Notes: a model not told the origin generated them from the sequence alone. Shown: positions 9,523 to 19,109, counted from the stretch's first letter. The stretch: DNA of 64,000 nt from Cellvibrio sp. pealriver (GCF_001183545.1 NZ_KQ236688.1:1827149-1891148); one strand, 5' to 3'. Numbers and translations are program-made.

Positions 9523-10656
9523 CTACTCCGAATGATGAGTCAATCTATGCAAGTGGTCTGCAATTTCAGCGGCTTGGCCAGCGCGATAACTATTCTGGTT
9601 CGCAAGGTCAGCAACTGTTTCTATATGTTTTGATATTTCTCGTGCGGCGATACTCTGTTGCTCTGCGGCAACTGCAATTTCATCAATCAAACCAAATACA
9701 TCATCCGTTGTTGTCAATATTGACGTTAACGATTCATCTGCACTGGATACCCCAATCAAAGACCTATTGGTTTTTTCTACCACTTTTGCCACGCTAGCCA
9801 GTACCTGCTGCATACTTTCCTGCACATGTGCAATGTTGGAACTGATTTCACTGGCAGAGCCTTGACTGCGAACAGCCAAGGCTCTCACTTCGTCTGCAAC
9901 AACAGCAAAGCCCCGTCCATAATCACCTGCGCGTGCTGCTTCAATCGCCGCGTTCAACGCCAGCAAATTCGTTTGCCCTGCAATATCGCCAATCACCTGT
10001 GACATTGCCGTTACCTTATTCATCAAACTGTGTAATTCGCTGATACGCAATTCGGTTTCCCGAGCGAGCCGCGCTACATCAGTGACTTCACGTGTCGCTT
10101 CACCCAGCGCTACGCCTCCTTGCTTACTGTAATCACATGCTTTGGTAGCAGCGTCACGCGCACCGGCAATACGGCTACTGATATCGTCGATACTATGACT
10201 AATTTCGGTAATGGCAGCTGCACTGGATGTGGTCGCGTTGGATTGATAGGCCGCACTTTTGGAAACCTCTTTTGCATTAGCAGCTAATTCTGCAGACGAG
10301 TGTCCCATTTCTTTTACTGCATCTTTATATTCTGCATTGCGCCGCTGCCGGTTTTTAAAGACATCAATAAACGTGTTATGAAGGCTGTTCAAAGGCCCAC
10401 TGACTAACTGGTTCCAATCCACAACAACATCTTTATCAACGGCAGCAAGATAGTGTTTTATTCCCTCCAGATCCCGGTTAACGCCCCCCACTATCCCCAG
10501 TATTAATACAACCACTAACAAAACCGGTATCAACAACCAAACACTGGCAATTGCGAACACAATCGCCACAGCGACCAATAACAAATTGATAAAAATTGCA
10601 GTCAATAATACCCAGGGTTTAACTGAGGCAACGGCCTGCCCCAAAAAACGCACCAT
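9523..10656 (-). CDS. Methyl-accepting chemotaxis protein without a periplasmic domain
   Basis: The 377-residue protein has two closely spaced membrane helices near the N terminus (about residues 13-60) with almost nothing between them, a short linker and a cytoplasmic signalling domain. The tip sequence QTNLLALNAAIEAARAG and the following GFAVVADEVRALA are canonical for CheA/CheW contact. A GGAGGT seven bases before the ATG at 10656 decides the start; a longer frame from an upstream GTG has no ribosome site. No ligand-binding domain is present, so sensing must come from the membrane helices, the cytoplasm or the co-encoded downstream protein. Confidence 0.94.
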   Translation of the reverse strand: MVRFLGQAVASVKPWVLLTAIFINLLLVAVAIVFAIASVWLLIPVLLVVVLILGIVGGVNRDLEGIKHYLAAVDKDVVVDWNQLVSGPLNSLHNTFIDVFKNRQRRNAEYKDAVKEMGHSSAELAANAKEVSKSAAYQSNATTSSAAAITEISHSIDDISSRIAGARDAATKACDYSKQGGVALGEATREVTDVARLARETELRISELHSLMNKVTAMSQVIGDIAGQTNLLALNAAIEAARAGDYGRGFAVVADEVRALAVRSQGSASEISSNIAHVQESMQQVLASVAKVVEKTNRSLIGVSSADESLTSILTTTDDVFGLIDEIAVAAEQQSIAAREISKHIETVADLANQNSYRAGQAAEIADHLHRLTHHSE

Positions 10657-10831
10657 TTCAAAACCTCCAACAGCACCTAACAAAAGACCAGGACAAGAAA
10701 CCCGCACAACATCGGTGCGGAAAAATATTTATTGCTAGTGCAAGGCAACAATTCAGTGCGCAACAGCGTGATATTGTTCATTTGTTGTTATCGCTATCAC
10801 TGTCTCTTCAACATTCATGCCATAGGCAAGC

Positions 10832-10865
10832 AAAAAAAAGCGGGCATCACTTGCGCGATGCCCGC
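10832..10865 (-). terminator. Rho-independent terminator of pepN
   Basis: On the minus strand GCGGGCATC pairs with GATGCCCGC over an eight-base loop (10840-10865), followed by an unbroken T run (10832-10839). It lies 25 bases after the pepN stop and separates pepN from the chemoreceptor gene. Confidence 0.92.
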
Positions 10866-10889
10866 TTTATGTCCGACAAACAGTGATCG

Positions 10890-13586
10890 TTACACTAAAC
10901 TTTTACTGACCACTTCATACACATCTTTGGAAAGATCCGACACTGCCATAATTCGCTCCAGCTGCGCCTTCATTAAGGATTGTCGTTGTACGTTATATTT
11001 TTTCCATTTGGTCAAAGGCGTTAACAAGCGCGATGCAATTTGCGGATTTTGGCTATTGAGCGCGATGATTTGATCCGCAAGAAACTCATAGCCAACGCCT
11101 GCATTTGCATGAAAGTTAATAGGATTACCATTGCAGAAACTGGAGATCAGGGCGCGAATTTTATTAGGATTTTTTCCATCGTATGCCGGGTGTTGTTGCA
11201 ATTTTTTTACTGTAGCCAAGGTGCCCGGCAACACACAACTCGCCTGCACAGTTAACCATTGGTTCACTACCAGTGATTCATGCTGCCAGCGCTGATAAAA
11301 GTCATCCAATGCCTTAACAGCCAATTGCTGCGCGAGCGGTGAACTGCTATTGACCAACTGCGTCAAGGCTGCCATCACATCCGTCATATTGTTACTGGTG
11401 CGATATTGCTGCTCACAGGCTTGCACTAACGCATCGTCGTTAAGCAGCATTAAATATCCGAGCGCAACATTTTTCAGGCTGCGCGCAGCAATGGCATCTG
11501 CGGTCGCACTGTAGGGTTGTTGATGATCATAATCCTGATACACACGCATCAACTCGTCGCGCAATGCATGTGCAAGTGCAATACGCACAGCTGTACGGCT
11601 GTAGTGAATAGCTTCAACATCCACCAGATCAGCCAATTCACTCAAATACGCTTCTGATGGCAAACTGAGCATGTAAGCCACCATTGCTTTATCCAGACTG
11701 TCGTCTTGCAAGATGCTGCGATAGGCCGCTATTAAATCTGGCTCTAGTGCCCAATTTTTCAAATCGCCGCCTTGCTGGTACACCTTCATGGCCTGATGAA
11801 TAGCATGTAGCCCCAATTGCTGGCTGGCTTCCCAACGATTAAAACCATCGCTATCGCGGCTCATCAATACAATCAAATCGGCAATGCTGTAGTCATAATG
11901 CATTTTTACCGGTGCCGAAAAACCGCGCAGCAAACTCGGCACCGGTTTTTCTTGTACACGTTCAAACACAAACGTTTGTTCGGCACTGGTTAACTCAAGA
12001 ACCTTGTGCGTGTTATCACCCGTTTCAAAATCAGGTTCGGCATTTTTTAAATAGAGCGGCAAATCCCCTGCACTGCCCAATAAGCCCATCGCAATCGGAA
12101 TATGGAACGGCAGTTTTTCCTGACATTCAGGCGTAGGCGGGCAAGATTGTTTGATCGTGAGCGAATATTCTTGCGCATCTTCATCGTAATGATCGGTAAT
12201 GTGCAAACGCGGCGTACCCGCTTGTGAATACCAACGCTTGAATAACGTGAGATCGCGCCCCGATGCGTCTGCCAGCGCTGCAACAAAATCTTCTGTGGTA
12301 ACCGCTTGACCATCATGGCGATCAAAATACAAATCGGTTCCTTTGCGGAAATGTTCTTTGCCCAACAAGGTTGCCAGCATGCGAATAATTTCTGCACCTT
12401 TCTCATATACCGTCATGGTGTAGAAATTGGATATTTCGATATAGGATTCCGGACGGATCGGATGCGCCATTGGCCCTGCATCTTCTGCAAATTGAAGTGT
12501 GCGAAGCAAAGTGACATCTTCTACGCGCTTTACCGTGCGCGAGCCCATATCTGCTGAAAATTCTGAATCGCGATAAACCGTAAAACCTTCTTTTAAACTC
12601 AACTGGAACCAATCGCGACAAGTCACGCGGTTGCCGCTCCAGTTATGGAAATATTCGTGGGCAACAACACCTTCTACGCGCTGAAAACCAACATCGGTAG
12701 TGGTTTCAGGCTTTGCCAATACACAGGATGTATTAAATATATTGAGGCCTTTGTTTTCCATTGCGCCCATATTGAAATCATCAACTGCAACAATCATAAA
12801 AATATTTAAATCGTATTCACGACCATAGACTTCCTCATCCCAACGCATGGAGTTTTTCAGTGAGGTCATTGCATGATCACATTTATCCAGATCCTTGGGT
12901 TCAACGAATATTTTCAAAGTCACGTCGCGGCCGGAGCAGGTGGTGAAGCTATCTTCTATATGGGCGAGATCACCTGCCACCAAGGCAAATAGATAAGCGG
13001 GCTTTTTAAACGGGTCATGCCAGGTAGCATAATGACGATTGTTTTCAGCATCACCCTGGTCAATCAAATTCCCATTTGATAACAACACTGGAAATTTTTT
13101 ATCGGCCACCACTGTCGTGGTGAACTCACTCATCACATCAGGGCGATCAAGGTAATAGGTTATTTTGCGGAAGCCCTCTGCTTCACACTGGGTGCAGTAC
13201 ATTGTGCGTGAGCGATAAAGCCCTTCAAGCGAGGTATTCGATTCCGGTTTTATTTTTGTGATGGTCAGCAGTTTGAATTCTGCAGGGGTATTAAAAATCG
13301 TCAGATTTTCTTCACCGAATTCATAATCATCTGCACCGAGAATTTTTCCATCAAGCGCAATAGAAACAAGCTCCAAATCTGCACCATGTAAGGTGAGTTG
13401 CGATGCGGGGGCAGCAGCCGGGTTGCGGTATAAGTGCAACATAGCACTGACAAGCGTTTCACCCTCATAAATTTCAAAACGTAAATCAGTCGTTTTGATC
13501 AAATAAGGCGGCACTTGGTAGTCTTTGAGATAAATCGTTTTGGGTGCTTGTTCTTTGGCGGGAAAACCTTGCTCTGCTGCAGTCAT
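10890..13586 (-). CDS. pepN: Aminopeptidase N
   Basis: A cytoplasmic M1-family zinc aminopeptidase, 898 residues, full length for the gammaproteobacterial enzyme. The exopeptidase motif GAMEN (near residue 275) and the zinc motif HEYFH (near 310), with the downstream glutamate in the helix after WSGNRV, are intact. The ATG at 13586 follows AGGA at seven bases; an in-frame GTG six codons upstream is possible but lacks a site. A strong terminator follows the gene. The next gene upstream is a DUF1315 protein 31 bases away, so pepN may share a transcript with yeaC and glpG. Confidence 0.97.
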   Translation of the reverse strand: MTAAEQGFPAKEQAPKTIYLKDYQVPPYLIKTTDLRFEIYEGETLVSAMLHLYRNPAAAPASQLTLHGADLELVSIALDGKILGADDYEFGEENLTIFNTPAEFKLLTITKIKPESNTSLEGLYRSRTMYCTQCEAEGFRKITYYLDRPDVMSEFTTTVVADKKFPVLLSNGNLIDQGDAENNRHYATWHDPFKKPAYLFALVAGDLAHIEDSFTTCSGRDVTLKIFVEPKDLDKCDHAMTSLKNSMRWDEEVYGREYDLNIFMIVAVDDFNMGAMENKGLNIFNTSCVLAKPETTTDVGFQRVEGVVAHEYFHNWSGNRVTCRDWFQLSLKEGFTVYRDSEFSADMGSRTVKRVEDVTLLRTLQFAEDAGPMAHPIRPESYIEISNFYTMTVYEKGAEIIRMLATLLGKEHFRKGTDLYFDRHDGQAVTTEDFVAALADASGRDLTLFKRWYSQAGTPRLHITDHYDEDAQEYSLTIKQSCPPTPECQEKLPFHIPIAMGLLGSAGDLPLYLKNAEPDFETGDNTHKVLELTSAEQTFVFERVQEKPVPSLLRGFSAPVKMHYDYSIADLIVLMSRDSDGFNRWEASQQLGLHAIHQAMKVYQQGGDLKNWALEPDLIAAYRSILQDDSLDKAMVAYMLSLPSEAYLSELADLVDVEAIHYSRTAVRIALAHALRDELMRVYQDYDHQQPYSATADAIAARSLKNVALGYLMLLNDDALVQACEQQYRTSNNMTDVMAALTQLVNSSSPLAQQLAVKALDDFYQRWQHESLVVNQWLTVQASCVLPGTLATVKKLQQHPAYDGKNPNKIRALISSFCNGNPINFHANAGVGYEFLADQIIALNSQNPQIASRLLTPLTKWKKYNVQRQSLMKAQLERIMAVSDLSKDVYEVVSKSLV

Positions 13587-13617
13587 AACGAATTCCTGAT
13601 TCACTCAAATAGAAAAA

Positions 13618-13890
13618 TTATTCAACCCATTTAATGGGCTTGTCGGTGTGCGCATGATCATGTTCGTGATCATCATCGCCACAATAAGTATGCGGCTCCG
13701 GTGGAATGTAACCCGTGTGCTGGTCTGGTGGTAAATTCTTATGCTCGTAGGCAATCACCGCTTGCATACACAACTGACGCTGCTCCGCTGATAAACGGTT
13801 ACCGTCTGGCCATTTGCCCAGCTCTACTGCGCGCTTTAAATTTTGATAAATTTCCGGCGTAAGGCTGGAAAGTAATTGTTGCAAATCCAT
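13618..13890 (-). CDS. DUF1315 (YeaC-like) small protein
   Basis: The 90-residue product matches the DUF1315 family throughout: MTPEIYQNLKRAVELGKWP-like N-terminal helix region, QMCMQAVIAYE-like middle and the HTGYIPP motif. The C-terminal tail adds a His/Asp-rich patch (DDDHEHDHAH) that could bind metal, though this is only a composition argument. A GGA lies about eight bases before the ATG. It sits between glpG and pepN on the same strand. Function is unknown in all members. Confidence 0.88.
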   Translation of the reverse strand: MDLQQLLSSLTPEIYQNLKRAVELGKWPDGNRLSAEQRQLCMQAVIAYEHKNLPPDQHTGYIPPEPHTYCGDDDHEHDHAHTDKPIKWVE

Positions 13891-13912
13891 ACATTTTCCA
13901 ATTTAAAAACAA

Positions 13913-14773
13913 TTAACGTAAGTACAGGTGTTTTGTGAATAACGCGTAAACAGCGCCAGCAATTAATCCACCCAAATGCGCGGCATTGGCCACAGAGCCT
14001 GCGATAAAATAATCGACTACGCCGGTCATACATAACACTAACCAAAACAGCATAAAACCGATCAACGCCGAAGGAACAGCAACCAATGGATGAGGTGCAA
14101 TGCGTTGACGCACAGCAATAAATCCAACCAAGGCGTAAACAACACCAGACATTCCACCGAAGTTGGCGTGCCCACTCCATATAAATTCTGATGCATTCGC
14201 TGCAATAGCAGTGATAATAAAAAATAACAGGAAGTGCCAACGTCCTGTTAAAAATTCCAAACGCCGCCCTAACTCCCACATCCACAAACAGTTAAATAAC
14301 ACATGAAAAATGCCTGAATGTAAAAAAGCCGGTGTTACCAAACGCCAAACTTCCCCACTGGCCAATGTATTCGCTAATGGAATAAAGCGATTATCGACAA
14401 CACCCAGAAACGTAAAATACGCCATCCATTGGGTGCCGACTACAAGCGCACCAAGCCCACTCAATAAAATCAGGCAAGTCACGACAGGTACCTGCAGCGC
14501 TTGCTGAACCAGATTGGGAAAACCTTGTGTCTGATGCCCAGAGGGTGCGTTTGTAAAACTTGATGTGTGAGTCAACTGTAACTCGATATCGCCTTGTTCA
14601 TAACGGGTGAGAAATTCTTGCAAGGCGGGGATAACATCAGGATCCAAAACCATCAGGCATTGCCGGCCGTCCTCCTCGGTAATGCGATGCTGCAAGCCCC
14701 GCTCACGCAAATAGTGGCTAAGCGCACTTAAATCCTGTTCGATGGGAAAATGTTTTACGGTAATCCAGTTCAA
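13913..14773 (-). CDS. glpG: Rhomboid intramembrane serine protease, GlpG-type
   Basis: The 286-residue protein has the cytoplasmic N-terminal rhomboid domain (residues 1-65) and six membrane helices. Catalytic features are present: the oxyanion HVLFN in helix 2, the nucleophile in FGGMSG (serine near residue 207) and the histidine in AHLGGL near 264. It should cleave membrane proteins within the bilayer. The best start is a TTG at 14773, because homology begins with the first residues (MNWITV) and no ATG is available nearby. The ribosome site is weak, so the exact start is the least certain part. Confidence 0.9.
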   Translation of the reverse strand: MNWITVKHFPIEQDLSALSHYLRERGLQHRITEEDGRQCLMVLDPDVIPALQEFLTRYEQGDIELQLTHTSSFTNAPSGHQTQGFPNLVQQALQVPVVTCLILLSGLGALVVGTQWMAYFTFLGVVDNRFIPLANTLASGEVWRLVTPAFLHSGIFHVLFNCLWMWELGRRLEFLTGRWHFLLFFIITAIAANASEFIWSGHANFGGMSGVVYALVGFIAVRQRIAPHPLVAVPSALIGFMLFWLVLCMTGVVDYFIAGSVANAAHLGGLIAGAVYALFTKHLYLR

Positions 14774-14810
14774 TGCTCTGTATCCGATGGAAGGGAAAAG
14801 ACTGAAAATG

Positions 14811-15815
14811 TCAGGGGTCTACATACACCCACACAAATTTATTGGCCTGTAATTGTGCCTCACCATCCATGCGGTATGCCACCAATCGCCCGAATTTAAC
14901 CGCACTATAGTCCAGACAGGCCAGGTTGGGAGCAAGCGGGCGTGGCTGCCCTTTCAGCCAATAATGACCCACAAACAATGGTGGCTGGGCATGATCGTAA
15001 TACACCATTTGGGAGCGGTGCTCTTCAGAGATTTCTGCCATCGCAATATGTTCCGGAATCGGATCTGGCTGGAACAATAATTGGCCATAGGTGCGCGCCT
15101 CATGCCCCCAGAATTTTGTGCGGAATGCGCGACGGGTATAACCGTCCGATGATGTCATTGTCATCCCATCTGGCAAAGGCAAATCCACCCCGCCGGTCAG
15201 GCGTTGCTTGGTCAGTGCAGCAAGAGAGCCCGGCTCAGCCGATTCCAGAACAAATGTCCAATCAATATGGCCATCGCCATAACGTGCACAATGAAGGTCA
15301 ATCAGTGTTTGATCCCAACAAGCATGCACAGCGCGAAATAGCTGCCGGGTGAGTGGATGCTCGATCTCCAGAAACAGAGGCAACTCCACAAACCAGCGAA
15401 TGAAGGACTGCCATTCCTGGGAGTAATTAGCGAATTGCTCAAGGGTTTCAGCGATCTGCCTCGCGTTAGCGGCAGTGTGGGGGCGCAAGTAGCCACCACT
15501 GCCTGTACTGGTGCAATAGGTGATGGCATTGAACTCATGGTTACCCAGAATCATCAGGGCACTGCCCTGCTCCACCATGTCACGCACCAAATGCAAGGCC
15601 TCACGGATACGCGGCCCTCTGTCCACAATATCCCCAAGAAATATGACTTGTCGTTGCCGGTGGCGATATACACCGCCGATTTTTTGATACCCCAGGGTTT
15701 GCAGCAACCGCTCCAGAGTGTGGGCGCACCCATGGACATCACCAATTAAATCGTAACCTCTGGCTTCACCCGGCTGGGACCGGCTGATCGATTTATCTGG
15801 CGACTGTTTTATCAT
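14811..15815 (-). CDS. Metallophosphoesterase (ApaH/PrpE-like)
   Basis: The 334-residue protein has the metallophosphoesterase signatures GDVHG (about residues 26-30), GDIVDRG (about 55-61) and GNHE (about 91-94), plus later GHYWLKG and GHE histidines that complete the dimetal site. Relatives hydrolyse diadenosine polyphosphates or act as protein phosphatases; which applies cannot be read from the sequence. The ATG follows GGAGGGG. It lies 18 bases after nadK on the same strand, suggesting a joint transcript concerned with nucleotide metabolism. Confidence 0.88.
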   Translation of the reverse strand: MIKQSPDKSISRSQPGEARGYDLIGDVHGCAHTLERLLQTLGYQKIGGVYRHRQRQVIFLGDIVDRGPRIREALHLVRDMVEQGSALMILGNHEFNAITYCTSTGSGGYLRPHTAANARQIAETLEQFANYSQEWQSFIRWFVELPLFLEIEHPLTRQLFRAVHACWDQTLIDLHCARYGDGHIDWTFVLESAEPGSLAALTKQRLTGGVDLPLPDGMTMTSSDGYTRRAFRTKFWGHEARTYGQLLFQPDPIPEHIAMAEISEEHRSQMVYYDHAQPPLFVGHYWLKGQPRPLAPNLACLDYSAVKFGRLVAYRMDGEAQLQANKFVWVYVDP

Positions 15816-15833
15816 GCCGTTAGCCCCTCCATG

Positions 15834-16733
15834 CTACTCCTTCAATAGATGCCCGCCCCATCCCAACTTGGAACGGCAACGCTCATAAAAGTTGTAATCA
15901 AGAGGATGTAACAGCTCCAACATGTGGGGCTTTTTACGGATCAGGATTGTATCGCCCGTCTGCACATCAACATGCGAGTGCCCATCACAGGTCACCATTG
16001 GCTCGGCGCGGTTGTGCTCGCCCACGACAATGCTGATCGCACTGTGCCCCGCCACTACAATCGGACGACTGCTCAAGGTGTGGGGGTTCATGGGAACAAC
16101 AACTATGGCATCCAGAGTCGGATGCAAAATGGGGCCACCACCACTCAATGAATAGGCCGTGGAACCGGTTGGCGTAGACACAATGACGCCATCGGAGCGC
16201 TGGCTGGTGACAAATACATCATCTACCGCTATCTCAAATTGCAGCATGTGGATGAATTGCCCAGGGTGCAAGACCACATCATTGAGTGCATCAGCCGTGG
16301 CGATCACCTGCCCGTCGCGTCTGACCTCCATATCCAACAAAAACCGCTTTTCCGATTTGAATTGGCCCGACAACACTTCATCGACCTTATTTTCAATATC
16401 TTCCGGGGTGATGTCGGTCAAAAATCCCAAGCGCCCACGATTAACCCCCAAAAGCGGCACAGCATATTTGGCAAGTGCACGCGCACCGCGCAGCAGGCTG
16501 CCATCACCACCGACAACAATAACCAAATCACACGCCTGCCCGAGCGTATCCATATCCACGATCTGGTGCGCAGCAGACAGCAAATCAGTATCAACAATGC
16601 GCGCAGCCGTTTCCGCCTCAAGGACAAAACGTTTATTGCGGAGCTGTAAAAAACGGATCAACCGTTTGATGGAATATACCGCGCGCTCATTATTGAGATG
16701 GCCAATCAGGCCTATGGTTGAAAAATGGGTCAT
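15834..16733 (-). CDS. nadK: NAD kinase
   Basis: A 299-residue ATP-NAD kinase that makes NADP. The GGDGS motif (near residue 75), NDVVLH and the GS-rich STPTGSTAYSLSGGGP segment are intact. The ATG at 16733 starts the homologous part (MTHFSTIGLIGH); a GTG nine bases upstream is the alternative. The region just upstream has a duplicated 12-mer containing ATG, so a two-codon mini-ORF (ATG CAG TGA) ends just before the start. It is followed by the metallophosphoesterase. Confidence 0.95.
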   Translation of the reverse strand: MTHFSTIGLIGHLNNERAVYSIKRLIRFLQLRNKRFVLEAETAARIVDTDLLSAAHQIVDMDTLGQACDLVIVVGGDGSLLRGARALAKYAVPLLGVNRGRLGFLTDITPEDIENKVDEVLSGQFKSEKRFLLDMEVRRDGQVIATADALNDVVLHPGQFIHMLQFEIAVDDVFVTSQRSDGVIVSTPTGSTAYSLSGGGPILHPTLDAIVVVPMNPHTLSSRPIVVAGHSAISIVVGEHNRAEPMVTCDGHSHVDVQTGDTILIRKKPHMLELLHPLDYNFYERCRSKLGWGGHLLKE

Positions 16734-16855
16734 AAAAGTCACTGCATAAAAGTCACGGAGAGTGCGGTTAGTAAAGCGTGCGGTTAATTAAATGAGGAAA
16801 TATCCCTGGATTTTGTAAGCTATTATAGCCTCCAGATTCCCCAAGGCTGATATTT

Positions 16856-17848
16856 ATGCCGAATTTACCTGATGATCCATCACTATTGTTTATCCATCAA
16901 CTCCATCACCAGCATGTGCGTGATTTGGCCTGGTGCTGTTTCAGCGCGCCTATGATGCAGGAATTACCGGGCACAGCAACACAGATTTTTCCTTTTCAAC
17001 AACCGTGTTCACACACCGGCTTTACACCATCAGACACGGCATTGTGGGATTGGTTGCGCACATTAGATGCCGCCCCAGAGGCATTGGATAAGCACCTCGC
17101 ACAGCGAAAAAGCACACGGCTCGGAATTTATTACGAAGCTTTGTGGCAATTTTATTTTAACCATCACCCGCAATGGCAATTGTTGGATTACAACCTGCAA
17201 ATTGATCATAAGGGAATAACATTAGGCGCATTGGATTTTCTATGCGGCCGCGATGGGCAGTATTTTCATATTGAGACTGCTGTAAAATTTTATCTATGCA
17301 ATACACACAGCCAGAAAGATGCTACTGAGTGGAAAAACTGGATTGGACCAAACAACAATGACCGTTTGGATATCAAATTAACCCATCTCATCAATCATCA
17401 GTTGCCACTGCACCAATTCACCCAAACACAAAAAGTATTGCACGCGAAATACCCTCACATTCAAAACTGGCATAGTGCTTTGTGTTTGCAGGGTTATTTT
17501 TTTTCACCTGCATCTATGTGTTTAAGCCCTGATCATAGCCATCCACATCACGGCCATGGATATTGGTGGCACCTGCGCGATTTTCTGTATTTTTTACAGC
17601 AGACAGCACAAACAGAGACGGTCTGGACCCTGCTTGAACATCAGCACTGGTTATCCCCTGCGCACATTGATAGCCCTGATAGATTATTAACAGCGACCGA
17701 ACTTTCCAAACACATACAATCGCAGCTGGAAAAAACAAAAAAGCCGCTCTTGATAGCGGCTTTGATCGAAATGAATAGCATTACAAAAACGGTGTGGCGA
17801 GAATCCATGCGGGGCTTTGTTGTACCAGATCACTGGCCAGATAACTAA
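16856..17848 (+). CDS. DUF1853 family protein
   Basis: The 330-residue product shows the DUF1853 pattern: RDLAWCCFSAPMM near the N terminus, RLGIYYEALWQFYF near residue 95, then LGALDFLC and HIETAVKFYL, a nuclease-like arrangement of acidic and lysine residues (D..E.K) reminiscent of the PD-(D/E)XK fold. That last point is an inference. It is divergent from nadK and its last four bases overlap the convergent cNMP-rhodanese gene. Its 3' end contains that gene's terminator on the opposite strand. No function is established. Confidence 0.85.
   Translation: MPNLPDDPSLLFIHQLHHQHVRDLAWCCFSAPMMQELPGTATQIFPFQQPCSHTGFTPSDTALWDWLRTLDAAPEALDKHLAQRKSTRLGIYYEALWQFYFNHHPQWQLLDYNLQIDHKGITLGALDFLCGRDGQYFHIETAVKFYLCNTHSQKDATEWKNWIGPNNNDRLDIKLTHLINHQLPLHQFTQTQKVLHAKYPHIQNWHSALCLQGYFFSPASMCLSPDHSHPHHGHGYWWHLRDFLYFLQQTAQTETVWTLLEHQHWLSPAHIDSPDRLLTATELSKHIQSQLEKTKKPLLIAALIEMNSITKTVWRESMRGFVVPDHWPDN
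17731..17763 (-). terminator. Minus-strand terminator lying inside the DUF1853 coding region
   Basis: On the minus strand AAAGCCGCT pairs with AGCGGCTTT around a six-base loop (17740-17763), followed by a T-rich run (complement of 17731-17741). It is oriented to end transcription of the cNMP-rhodanese gene about 80 bases after its stop, and it encodes a lysine-rich stretch of the opposing protein. Confidence 0.8.
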
Positions 17849-18996
17849 CCCTGCCCGAGAATGACATCACCATTGCGCAACACATAATTTTGCGTATCGG
17901 TTAAATATTGCTGAGCACCAGCAGGACTAAATAATTGCGCGCAATTATCTAATGCCAATGTGCGATAACCATGTTGTGCTAACAAATGCGCTGCCGCACG
18001 ACTGCGCCGTCCGGTATCGCAATAAAAGACATACAATTTATCTTTAACCAGCAAGCGGGATTTAATGGAAAGTATATTTAATGGGATATTCACAGCGTGC
18101 GGTAAGTGCACCTCGCTGTATTCTTCTTCACTGCGCACATCAACCGCCACAACACCTTTTGCCATGGTATCCGCCAATTCGGCTAATGCCAGTGTCGCCA
18201 CACTCGGTTCTTTCAATAATCGATAGAAATCCTGTTTTTCCAAACGCATCAAGACACCGTCTGTACGCATCATGACTGTTGCGTTACGCACAGTTTCATT
18301 TACCAGCGCATCTTCACCAAAACAACGACCAACACCGATGGTCGCTAGATGCTGACGTTTGTTATCCGTATGCCGGGTTACATCCGCCTCACCTTCTTTA
18401 ATGAAATAACATTGGTCTCCCAATTCGCCTTGACGAATAATCACATCGCCCGCATACACAACCTGGGGAGTCAAACGCGAAAAAATTTGCTCAACATTCA
18501 AAGGTGGTACTTTGAAAAATAAATTGGACTTCAAAATAATCATCATCCAATCAATGTCTTCGTCCAGATCACGCTCACGCGAAATAATCAGTTGCAGATA
18601 ATCAGCAACCTGGCTCCAGGTCAGCATTTTATCCAAGCGCTCGCTGTTGATACGCAACACACTGCAATCTGTTTCGGCCACAGCCGTATACTGGCGTGGT
18701 TGCTGATGGGCAATGGGAAGAAGGGATGATCGCCCTTTAATTTGCGTGCGGGTACCATCGACATTAACCAGAGCGACATCACCATGCAGAAGGTAGACAT
18801 GCTGCTCATCATAACTGCCTGCAGAAAAAAGCGTTTGACCTGCACATACAGTATCGACAACTGCATCATCCAACAAAGCCAGCAAATGGCTTTCGCTCAT
18901 GTCTTTTAGTGGCACCAATGTGCGTGTCAAGTTCAGATCGAATCCGACGGGGGCAGACACATCAACAGGAACTTGGGCATTTTTTTGAGCTTGCAT
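17845..18996 (-). CDS. Double cyclic-nucleotide-binding protein with C-terminal rhodanese domain
   Basis: The 383-residue protein has two cNMP-binding folds in series (about residues 25-135 and 150-265; the second shows GELGDQCYFIKEGEADV and IGVGRCFGEDALVN) and a rhodanese domain (about 275-370) with the loop CDTGRRSRAAA, cysteine near residue 328. No DNA-binding helix-turn-helix or membrane helix is seen, so it is not a CRP-type regulator. It may link nucleotide binding to sulfur transfer or to a dead rhodanese scaffold; this is inference. AAGGA precedes the ATG by about eight bases. Confidence 0.85.
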   Translation of the reverse strand: MQAQKNAQVPVDVSAPVGFDLNLTRTLVPLKDMSESHLLALLDDAVVDTVCAGQTLFSAGSYDEQHVYLLHGDVALVNVDGTRTQIKGRSSLLPIAHQQPRQYTAVAETDCSVLRINSERLDKMLTWSQVADYLQLIISRERDLDEDIDWMMIILKSNLFFKVPPLNVEQIFSRLTPQVVYAGDVIIRQGELGDQCYFIKEGEADVTRHTDNKRQHLATIGVGRCFGEDALVNETVRNATVMMRTDGVLMRLEKQDFYRLLKEPSVATLALAELADTMAKGVVAVDVRSEEEYSEVHLPHAVNIPLNILSIKSRLLVKDKLYVFYCDTGRRSRAAAHLLAQHGYRTLALDNCAQLFSPAGAQQYLTDTQNYVLRNGDVILGQG

Positions 18997-19109
18997 AACA
19001 ACATCCTTTAACAGGGAAGCAGTCTCTTATAAGACTACAAAAACGCATTACCAAAACAACTTTTACGGCACGTTATTCGCTGGCTTATCGCAACTCAAAC
19101 TTCTGTGGT

